Virus record (IMG/VR): IMGVR_UViG_3300030117_001628
Coordinates: 1 to 32,475 of that record
Reading direction: 5' to 3' (one strand)
DNA length: 32,475 nt
Source: a virus
How positions within the stretch are numbered: the stretch's first letter is position 1; each line of letters begins with the position of its first letter. Position numbers and translations under genes: made by a program. Below are positions 1-4,393 of this stretch, piece after piece. The notes under the pieces are model-generated. The model was not told the origin of the DNA, searched no databases, and saw only the letters and a program-made list of their open reading frames with translations.

Positions 1-386
1 AACATGTCAAATCTTATAGGTGCAGAATCCTCATCTGCATATGCATAGTAACAAGATGCCCATGTGCAAGGATAGTGAGTATGTCTTATAGTATGATCAC
101 CCTGCTCATACATCAGTGCCCAAAAATCTTGAATCTTGTATGTGCATATCTGTAGTCTACTAAAAAATTCTGGATCAGATATTCTTGCTTTATCTACACC
201 ATCTAATATTTTATCAATATAAGGATCAAATAATTTTGTTTGTTTGTGTGTTTTGTATGAACTTCTCCATGCCTTCACATTAGAAACTTCACCATCAGGG
301 AACTTGCTTCTATGTTTCTGTATGTCTTTGATAAGTTGGTCATTGTCAATATCCAATTGTATAGAATACACAGGCATATTGACCAT
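1..386 (-). CDS. 2OG-Fe(II) oxygenase-like protein, incomplete (C-terminus outside window)
   Basis: An open frame runs from an ATG at 386 to the window edge without a stop, giving about 128 residues. It contains a W-x-x-M...GD...RHTHYPCTW...CYYAY segment that resembles the iron-binding start of the 2OG-Fe(II) oxygenase family PF13759 (a His-x-His followed by W and a YY strand). Such enzymes use 2-oxoglutarate, O2 and Fe(II) to hydroxylate a substrate and are common in cyanophages; the substrate is unknown. The second half, with the last metal ligand and the Arg that binds 2-oxoglutarate, is not in the window. Alternative starts are an in-frame ATG at 410, which would overlap the upstream gene by 13 bases, and one at 377. 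The family call is from motif memory and moderate. Confidence 0.6.
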   Translation of the reverse strand, partial: MVNMPVYSIQLDIDNDQLIKDIQKHRSKFPDGEVSNVKAWRSSYKTHKQTKLFDPYIDKILDGVDKARISDPEFFSRLQICTYKIQDFWALMYEQGDHTIRHTHYPCTWASCYYAYADEDSAPIRFDM

Positions 387-397
387 GCACCTATGCT

Positions 398-901
398 TTA
401 CCACATCCATTCTGGTCTTCTTGATGGGTCACGTAGATAATTATCTCTTGCCCATGGTTTTGAAAAAATGTAATCTTTGTATTTTGTAAAGATGTCTTTG
501 CTGTCATCATGCTTGAACTCATCAGGTCCTGCAAACACAAACTCTGTAGGATCAGAATCTTGTCGTGGGAATATTGTGTCAGCATGTTCGATAGTAGATT
601 GACAACTATGTCTTTTACCATACCTATGTGTGTACTCATCACACAATGCTAGACCGTGTAGAATCAACCATGTAAAATTTTGTTGTGCCCATATTGTACA
701 AGGATGATTACGAAATGCACCTTTGGCAGTTTTGTATGGTGTGCCATCTAGTTTAGGTAAAGTGCCTAAATTGTAACCCCACTCAGGTGATGCTACGATA
801 GATAACATTTGACATGTCTCTAGTGGCATCTTGACAATGTGTTTGTCAGGTAGCACCTGTGCAGAAGCAACAGGATCAGGGTCGGTAACAAATATATTCA
901 T
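398..901 (-). CDS. conserved phage protein of unknown function (167 aa)
   Basis: A 167-residue soluble protein beginning MNIFVTDPDP, with a conserved-looking N-terminal half (DKHIVKMPLETCQML, then NHPC..W and WLILHGLALCDEYTHRYGK). I recognise this pattern as a conserved protein of T4-like cyanophages and some other phages, but I know of no experimental function. The His, Cys and Trp residues could be catalytic or metal-binding, which is inference only. The start at 901 is supported by a good ribosome binding site, GAGGAG, about nine bases upstream inside the preceding 27-residue gene. Its start codon overlaps that gene's stop (ATGA), which suggests translational coupling. Confidence 0.8.
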   Translation of the reverse strand: MNIFVTDPDPVASAQVLPDKHIVKMPLETCQMLSIVASPEWGYNLGTLPKLDGTPYKTAKGAFRNHPCTIWAQQNFTWLILHGLALCDEYTHRYGKRHSCQSTIEHADTIFPRQDSDPTEFVFAGPDEFKHDDSKDIFTKYKDYIFSKPWARDNYLRDPSRRPEWMW

Positions 902-981
902 TTCTTAGACTCCTCATACTGGTATACAAGAAACAAACATAATGTGACCCAGAATAAAATTTCAAGACCGTAGTTGTTCAT
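898..981 (-). CDS. 27-residue single-pass membrane micro-protein
   Basis: A 28-codon frame fills the gap between two larger genes exactly. It starts at an ATG at 981 and stops at 898 in an ATGA overlap with the next gene. The peptide has one hydrophobic stretch, residues 5 to 20 (GLEILFWVTLCLFLVY), then an acidic/basic tail EESKK, so it looks like a membrane-anchored peptide. The Shine-Dalgarno for the next gene lies inside its last codons, so its translation is probably coupled to that gene. I see no family. Support is the perfect fit of start and stop to the gap plus the TM profile. Confidence 0.5.
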   Translation of the reverse strand: MNNYGLEILFWVTLCLFLVYQYEESKK

Positions 982-995
982 AATAAAAAAATAAT

Positions 996-1211
996 TTACC
1001 TGCGAAGATCTCGAAGATGTTCTATAATGTCATCTCGAATCCACATAAGTTCATTATAGCACTTCTGGTTGTGAGCACAACCTCTCAATGCATGGTCTGG
1101 TTTGTGAACACTCTCTATAAAGATATCGAGAGCACGGTTCCATCTCTGGTCTTGGTCTTCTTTCGGGATACTGTTCTGGTCTTTCATAGGTCGGTGGTGT
1201 GTGATGATCAT
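996..1211 (-). CDS. small soluble hypothetical protein, overlapping another frame
   Basis: This frame encodes about 71 residues from an ATG at 1211 (another ATG at 1187; a TTG start at 1259 is also possible). Its C-terminal part looks strongly protein-like: QRWNRALDIFIE, then HKPDH, RGCAHNQKCYNELMWIRDD and a charged end. It overlaps most of the distal half of the 1054 to 1371 frame, whose own distal half looks much less protein-like (Pro/Arg/Cys-rich). No ribosome binding site is evident before any start. Either this is a separate, deeply overlapping gene, or it is the real C-terminus of the upstream gene reached by a +1 frameshift. Function unknown. Confidence 0.55.
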   Translation of the reverse strand: MIITHHRPMKDQNSIPKEDQDQRWNRALDIFIESVHKPDHALRGCAHNQKCYNELMWIRDDIIEHLRDLRR

Positions 1212-1371
1212 TCCAATGTCGAACGTTACCGGCAATGATGAATGAGTTTGTAATAACAAGTTGTAAAAAAATCATAGATCTGATGACGCATATTATATTA
1301 TCATAGTTTTTTGTAGTCTCATCTTGGAAAGATCCTAGAGAGTATTTCCAGATCTTCCAAAATTCAGTCAT
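1054..1371 (-). CDS. small membrane protein, distal half doubtful
   Basis: The frame encodes 105 residues. Residues 1 to about 55 contain FWKIWKYSLGSF and a hydrophobic segment (ICVIRSMIFLQLVITNSFI) followed by HWND. I recall this arrangement from small conserved cyanophage membrane proteins. Start 1371 overlaps the previous gene's stop by eight bases, which favours translational coupling. After about residue 60 the frame turns Pro/Arg/Cys-rich and shares its DNA with the better-looking 996 to 1211 frame. The true product may end differently, or continue by frameshift into that frame. Function unknown. Confidence 0.55.
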   Translation of the reverse strand: MTEFWKIWKYSLGSFQDETTKNYDNIICVIRSMIFLQLVITNSFIIAGNVRHWNDHHTPPTYERPEQYPERRPRPEMEPCSRYLYRECSQTRPCIERLCSQPEVL

Positions 1372-1552
1372 TGAACTCGTTGTATACTCCTTCTAACATA
1401 TCACCCTGTCCTGCTAGTTTTTGTACAAGCAATGGTACGTCTACTTGATATGCTGTAGCAGTGTGTGCTAATTGATTTGTTCTATCTGTCATAAGAACAT
1501 CGATTAGAAAATCACACTCTCTAATATTCAATTTGTTTTTGAGTTCAGTCAT
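1364..1552 (-). CDS. small hypothetical protein (62 aa)
   Basis: A 62-residue soluble protein starting MTELKNKLN at 1552, with an equally possible ATG one codon earlier at 1555. It is mostly helical in character, with RECDFLIDVL and a central HTATAYQVDVPLLVQKL segment. A longer frame reaching back to 1612 exists, but its first 20 residues only repeat the DNA of the 48-residue upstream gene in another frame, so I reject that start. The chosen start overlaps the upstream stop by eight bases, and its stop overlaps the next start by eight bases. No family is recognised. Confidence 0.6.
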   Translation of the reverse strand: MTELKNKLNIRECDFLIDVLMTDRTNQLAHTATAYQVDVPLLVQKLAGQGDMLEGVYNEFND

Positions 1553-1691
1553 CATGATCGTCCCATGGGTCATCAAGATTTTCATTTGCAAAAAATCCTT
1601 TATATACTCCAAACCCTGCTAACAATACAGTAATAACTGCTATTGAAATAGGAAATGTAATATTAGGATTGAGTGTATAATGTGGAATCAT
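1545..1691 (-). CDS. 48-residue membrane micro-protein
   Basis: Forty-eight residues: a short N-terminus, one transmembrane segment at about residues 13 to 32 (FPISIAVITVLLAGFGVYKG), and an acidic tail ending DDPWDDHDD. It starts with an ATGA overlap on the stop of the cytidylyltransferase-like gene (start 1691, that stop at 1688) and its stop overlaps the next gene. I recall similar short 'TM plus acidic tail' proteins in T4-like cyanophages, with no known function. The hydrophobic/acidic layout and both overlaps support a real gene. Confidence 0.7.
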   Translation of the reverse strand: MIPHYTLNPNITFPISIAVITVLLAGFGVYKGFFANENLDDPWDDHDD

Positions 1692-2146
1692 ATACCTAAG
1701 AGTTTACGTTGACGTTCAAAATATCCATGGAGAATCCATGAACTACTATTCATTTTATCTGTACCACCGATACCAAATTCAAATGATACTCTTGGGTTGT
1801 CTTTATACTTTTCATACTCTGGTGTATTTGTTTTACCTCTGTCACCACCATTACAGAATATAACCTCTGTGGATATATCTAAGCATTTTGCAATAGCACC
1901 ACAGGCAGAGTCATCAGCATCGTCCCATGATATTACAGCATCAACCATGTCAAGATGACGTACAATATCTGCACGTTCAGTCCAACATTGAAAGTATTGT
2001 CCCTTCTTTCTCTTCAACCAAGGATCTCCATTTAGTCCTACAACAAGATAGTTTGAAAGGTCTTTTGCTCTTTTGAAATACTGAAGGTGACCACTATGAA
2101 TAGGATCAAAACCTCCAGTAACTAAACTTAGACGATCACAAAACAT
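1688..2146 (-). CDS. cytidylyltransferase-fold nucleotidyltransferase
   Basis: A 152-residue protein with the nucleotidyltransferase signature GGFDPIHSGHLQYF at residues 12 to 25. It contains the nucleotide-binding HxGH (HSGH) followed by a typical basic region (LKRKK). This is the fold of TagD (glycerol-3-phosphate cytidylyltransferase) and the RfaE/HldE C-terminal domain, which transfer CMP or AMP from CTP or ATP onto a phosphorylated substrate. The usual late ISST motif is replaced by NSSS, so the substrate cannot be named. Length matches single-domain family members. The start overlaps the gp45 stop by one base (TAATG), so it is co-transcribed with the sliding clamp. A role in nucleotide-sugar or surface-glycan supply is inference. 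Confidence 0.85.
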   Translation of the reverse strand: MFCDRLSLVTGGFDPIHSGHLQYFKRAKDLSNYLVVGLNGDPWLKRKKGQYFQCWTERADIVRHLDMVDAVISWDDADDSACGAIAKCLDISTEVIFCNGGDRGKTNTPEYEKYKDNPRVSFEFGIGGTDKMNSSSWILHGYFERQRKLLGI

Positions 2147-2820
2147 TAGTTGTAAGTAGAATCAGGTTCTAGTGCTACGAAGTATGTGAGATTATATGCT
2201 ACGTTGTGGAATCTAGCGAGGTTTGCCTTAGATATACTGACTTGATATGATCCTTTGATAAGTTTGATGTTCTCCATCTTGAAGTTGAATGAGAACTCAT
2301 GCTCTGTTGATCCTACTACAATTGTATAGTCATTAGATGTATCGTTTCTACGATCACTTGTAACAACCTTCACAACTCCTGCTTCACCTACAACTGATAG
2401 ATCAGGAAGACCTAATATGTTTGCAGAGTGGATAAGTTTCTTTACCTGATTCTCATCAAGATTGAAAGATACCTCTTCACTAGGAAGTGCCATCTCTTTT
2501 TCTGGTGGTGAGATAATCACATCAGGGTCTGAGAAGAAATATTTTGAACGAGTTGCTTTACCTTCCTTGATAGAAGCATACTGTTCTGATGTAATGTCTA
2601 TATCCGGATCTTTATACAGGACATCGATAGTTGTGATGAACTGAGGTAGATCATAGATTGCAAAGTCTGAAGGTATCTCTTCTTCAATCGTTGCTTCAGC
2701 AAGGATGTTCTGCATCGGCGAGATAGTTCTTATCTTCTTTCCTTTCTTGAACGATAGAGATTGATTTATCTCCGTGAAGTTCTTTAGGATTGCCTTCGTT
2801 TTATCGGATAACTTCATCAT
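2146..2820 (-). CDS. gp45: DNA polymerase sliding clamp gp45
   Basis: A 224-residue homologue of T4 gp45 (228 residues in T4), the trimeric ring that tethers DNA polymerase to DNA. In T4 it also acts as the mobile enhancer of late transcription by contacting gp55 and gp33 on RNA polymerase. The N-terminal KLSDKTKAILKNFTEIN and C-terminal AYNLTYFVALEPDS segments are characteristic. The start has two consecutive ATGs (2820, 2817) without a clear Shine-Dalgarno. A near-consensus sigma70-type promoter lies directly upstream, partly inside the terminator of the hli operon. The clamp loader (gp44/gp62) and polymerase are not in this window. Confidence 0.93.
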   Translation of the reverse strand: MMKLSDKTKAILKNFTEINQSLSFKKGKKIRTISPMQNILAEATIEEEIPSDFAIYDLPQFITTIDVLYKDPDIDITSEQYASIKEGKATRSKYFFSDPDVIISPPEKEMALPSEEVSFNLDENQVKKLIHSANILGLPDLSVVGEAGVVKVVTSDRRNDTSNDYTIVVGSTEHEFSFNFKMENIKLIKGSYQVSISKANLARFHNVAYNLTYFVALEPDSTYN

Positions 2821-2839
2821 AAGTTTATTGTTTCACTTT

Positions 2840-2868
2840 ATTATAGTACAAAAAAAGCAGACCGTCAA
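2840..2868 (-). promoter_or_regulatory. sigma70-like promoter for gp45
   Basis: On the minus strand TTGACG (2863 to 2868) is followed by exactly 17 bases and TATAAT (2840 to 2845), about 20 bases before the gp45 start. The -35 box lies in the loop and downstream arm of the hli-operon terminator and the terminator T-run forms the spacer, so termination and initiation share DNA. Confidence 0.75.
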
Positions 2869-2882
2869 GATCTGCTTTTTTT
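2850..2882 (-). terminator. intrinsic terminator of the hli operon
   Basis: Minus-strand GCAGATC, a five-base loop, GGTCTGC (seven pairs, one G-T) flanked by A-run and T-run, giving a U-rich tail. The A/T symmetry means it could also work on the plus strand. It follows the 28-residue gene by about 20 bases. Confidence 0.8.
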
Positions 2883-2901
2883 ATTATTCAGTTTTTTACT
2901 G

Positions 2902-2988
2902 TTAGACCAGTACACCTGTAAGAGTACTGATACTTGCTGCCACCATGAAAATATATGGTACAACTTTGAGGGGTACTGGATGTCTCAT
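2902..2988 (-). CDS. 28-residue hydrophobic peptide, last gene of the hli operon
   Basis: A 29-codon frame starts with a one-base TAATG overlap on the preceding hli gene and ends just before the terminator. The peptide (MRHPVPLKV then VPYIFMVAASISTLTGV) has a basic N-terminus and a single hydrophobic span. It does not carry the hli chlorophyll-binding motif, so it is not simply another hli copy. The gap-filling fit and translational coupling suggest it is made, perhaps as a membrane partner of the HLI proteins, which is inference. Confidence 0.45.
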   Translation of the reverse strand: MRHPVPLKVVPYIFMVAASISTLTGVLV

Positions 2989-3110
2989 TACACGTAACCG
3001 GGAATGATTTGACCTGTTGTTAGGTATGCACCTAGTCCTGCGATGATGCCGAGCATGGCAAGTCTGCCATTAAATTTCTCAGCAATAGTTTTCTGATCTT
3101 TATCAGACAT
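2988..3110 (-). CDS. hli: high-light-inducible protein (40 aa)
   Basis: A 40-residue HLIP with the chlorophyll-binding helix pattern AEKFNGRLAMLGIIAGLGAY then TTGQIIPG. The ExxNGRxAM core supplies the Glu and Asn/Arg that bind chlorophyll in the LHC superfamily. HLIPs protect photosystems from excess light, and cyanophages carry them to keep host photosynthesis running during infection. A longer frame to 3188 exists, but its first 26 residues are read out of frame through the preceding hli gene. I therefore use the ATG at 3110, which overlaps the upstream stop by one base. It is the third hli gene in the operon. Confidence 0.9.
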   Translation of the reverse strand: MSDKDQKTIAEKFNGRLAMLGIIAGLGAYLTTGQIIPGYV

Positions 3111-3217
3111 TAGAAAATACCGGGGATGATGTTTCCTGTTGTTACGTAAGCACCTACTGCTGCTACGAAACCGAGCATTGCTGCCCAACCATTGAATCTT
3201 TCTGCTTCTGGAGTCAT
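3110..3217 (-). CDS. hli: high-light-inducible protein, minimal (35 aa)
   Basis: A 35-residue protein, MTPEAERFNGWAAML and on to GAYVTTGNIIPGIF, is almost only the HLIP transmembrane helix. The core reads AERFNGWAAM: the Glu and Asn are kept, but the usual Arg of NGR is Trp, as in some short phage HLIPs. It is preceded by AAGG about eight bases before the ATG in a CA-rich leader, and is coupled to the next hli by TAATG. It is too short for most automated gene calls. Role as for the other HLIPs: a thylakoid membrane photoprotective protein binding chlorophyll as a dimer. Confidence 0.85.
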   Translation of the reverse strand: MTPEAERFNGWAAMLGFVAAVGAYVTTGNIIPGIF

Positions 3218-3258
3218 TTGTTGTTACCTTTGTGTTTGTGTGAATTTGTTGACAATCG

Positions 3259-3465
3259 TTAGAATCCTAAGATTCCACCGAAGAAAAAGTTGCCTGTAGT
3301 TACATAGGATAAGAACCCTGCAACCAATCCGACCATCGCCCATCTTCCGTTGATCTTCTCTGCATTCTTTGCATAGGACTCATACGAAATACTTTCGTCA
3401 ATATAAGGTTTTACCTCAGTTGGGAATGCATTTTGGCGTCCGCCTGATTCTGTTGTAACAGTCAT
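3259..3465 (-). CDS. hli: high-light-inducible protein (68 aa)
   Basis: A 68-residue HLIP and the first gene of the operon. Residues 1 to 30 form a soluble N-terminal extension (ESGGRQNAFPTEVKPYID). This is followed by the conserved helix AEKINGRWAMVGLVAGF, then YVTTGNFFFGG. It keeps the full ExxNGRxAM chlorophyll-binding motif. Its length and N-terminal extension match the longer phage HLIPs that resemble the single-helix multi-copy Prochlorococcus family. The leader is A-rich (ACAACAAAAAAG) without a clear Shine-Dalgarno. A TTGACA promoter lies about 30 bases upstream. Confidence 0.92.
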   Translation of the reverse strand: MTVTTESGGRQNAFPTEVKPYIDESISYESYAKNAEKINGRWAMVGLVAGFLSYVTTGNFFFGGILGF

Positions 3466-3492
3466 AAACTTTTTTGTTGTATATTAATATAT

Positions 3493-3521
3493 AGCGTAAC
3501 AAAACTTTACACTTTTGTCAA
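3493..3521 (-). promoter_or_regulatory. candidate sigma70-like promoter of the hli operon
   Basis: TTGACA (3516 to 3521), 17 bases, TACGCT (3493 to 3498; weak, keeping TAnnnT). An AT-rich TATATATTAATATA run follows and could instead be a degenerate late box. The 3466 to 3557 gap holds nothing else evident. Confidence 0.5.
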
Positions 3522-3557
3522 GTAAGGAAAAATAATGTTATATATAAACTTTTCTTA

Positions 3558-3701
3558 TCACCAATCCTCTTCCATTTCTGTTTGTTCTACAGGGCAAGGT
3601 GGTGTCGTTCTGTGATAATTGACATGCATCAACTCTATGAATATAAGAGAACAAACCAATATCATATTGATTTGAAACAGAGGATGCTTGAGTAGATTCA
3701 T
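3558..3701 (-). CDS. 47-residue membrane micro-protein
   Basis: Forty-seven residues beginning MNLLKHPLFQ, a hydrophobic span (INMILVCSLIFIELM), then HVNYHRTTPPCPVEQTEMEEDW. This is the 'TM plus acidic tail' layout of the other micro-proteins here. The frame fills the space between the terminator at 3707 and the hli promoter. A GGAGG lies 12 bases before the ATG, inside the 3' arm of that terminator. A TTPPCP motif may give a lipid-exposed or disulfide cysteine. No family recognised. Confidence 0.55.
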   Translation of the reverse strand: MNLLKHPLFQINMILVCSLIFIELMHVNYHRTTPPCPVEQTEMEEDW

Positions 3702-3706
3702 AAATG

Positions 3707-3729
3707 AAAAAACCCTCCGAAGAGGGTTT
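3707..3729 (-). terminator. intrinsic terminator with TTCG loop
   Basis: Minus-strand AAACCCTC-TTCG-GAGGGTTT followed by T residues: an eight-pair perfect stem with a UUCG loop and a U-tract. It closes the secreted beta-protein/51-residue unit. Its 3' arm contains the only Shine-Dalgarno-like sequence of the next small gene. Confidence 0.85.
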
Positions 3730-3737
3730 GTATTTTT

Positions 3738-3893
3738 TTATATAGGGTTATAAACTGGGGTCATGACCCCACCCTCCGGGTCATCATCGTCATCATCAGA
3801 AGCACGTAGAAACAATTCTACAAAAACAAGAACACCAATAGGATAGAAACACCAAAGAACTGCCTTGAATGCAGAAATGTCTACTGTTTCCAT
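3738..3893 (-). CDS. 51-residue membrane micro-protein with Asp run
   Basis: Fifty-one residues: a short N-terminus (METVDISAFK), one transmembrane segment at about residues 11 to 29 (AVLWCFYPIGVLVFVELFL), then six consecutive Asp residues and a Gly-rich end EGGVMTPVY. The start lies three bases after the stop of the secreted beta-rich gene, and the stop is nine bases before a strong terminator, so the two form one transcription unit. I recall similar TM/poly-acidic proteins in cyanophages but no function. Confidence 0.7.
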   Translation of the reverse strand: METVDISAFKAVLWCFYPIGVLVFVELFLRASDDDDDDPEGGVMTPVYNPI

Positions 3894-3896
3894 AAC

Positions 3897-4271
3897 TTAG
3901 AATGTGTATTTTAGACCTGCTTTACCAGACCAATCAACGTCATCAACGTTAGTAGCACCAGAGATTTCTCCGTATACTCCTACCTTGTCATTGATCGCCT
4001 TTCCACCACCAAGGTATCCAATTAGTTCGACGTCGCCAAACTCATCAGCACTCTCAGTGTGAGTTGTTGTAGGACCACCAGAAACATACCAGTCAATTCC
4101 GTTTGGAGTTGTACCTTCGTATCCAAGTTGGAATTCCCATGTACCTGATGAATATGAACCATCTGGATATGAACCACTTGCTTCTACATTAACGTATGGA
4201 CCTGCAAAAGCAGCACCAGAGAATAGAAGTGGAGATGCAGCAAGTGCTGCGATTGTAGATTTTGTAAACAT
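3897..4271 (-). CDS. secreted beta-rich, outer-membrane-type protein
   Basis: A 124-residue protein with a clear signal peptide: MFTKSTIAALAASPLLFSGAAFAG, probably cut after AFA (about residue 22). The mature part alternates aromatic, Gly and polar residues (YVNVEASGSY, WEFQLGYEG, IGYLGGGKAIN, GVYGEISGA) and ends in KYTF, a C-terminal Phe after beta-strands. That is typical of small outer-membrane beta-barrel proteins. The frame extends upstream to 4358, but that part is the leader, and the signal peptide fixes the start at 4271 (or ATG 4292). Carrying an export signal is unusual for a T4-like phage. Possible roles are altering the host envelope or helping exclusion or lysis, which is inference. 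Confidence 0.75.
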   Translation of the reverse strand: MFTKSTIAALAASPLLFSGAAFAGPYVNVEASGSYPDGSYSSGTWEFQLGYEGTTPNGIDWYVSGGPTTTHTESADEFGDVELIGYLGGGKAINDKVGVYGEISGATNVDDVDWSGKAGLKYTF

Positions 4272-4358
4272 TTGTGTATTAGTTTCTCGCATGGACAAAA
4301 AAAATGCCCTGCGGATGACACCTCCCCCGACATGGGGTGATGATTTACGTAGGGGCAC

Positions 4359-4370
4359 GATCTTTCGATC
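4359..4370 (-). promoter_or_regulatory. 5' leader hairpin with GNRA loop
   Basis: GATC-GAAA-GATC on the minus strand, extended by GG/CC after a small bulge. It lies about seven bases after the expected late start site, so it would sit at the very 5' end of the mRNA for the secreted beta-rich gene and could protect it from decay. Confidence 0.4.
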
Positions 4371-4382
4371 CCTTTGTAATGT

Positions 4383-4389
4383 TATTTAG
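4383..4389 (-). promoter_or_regulatory. late promoter (CTAAATA) of the secreted beta-rich gene
   Basis: CTAAATA on the minus strand, just after the gp46 stop (4394), about 110 bases before the 4271 start. A TTGACA (4411 to 4416), 17 bases, TAGTCT alternative overlaps the gp46 3' end, so early and late use are both possible. Confidence 0.6.
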
Positions 4390-4393
4390 ACTA

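Noticed and set aside
4272-4358. Longer N-terminus for the secreted beta-rich protein
   Set aside because: It would place 29 residues before a perfect signal peptide; the region is the mRNA leader.
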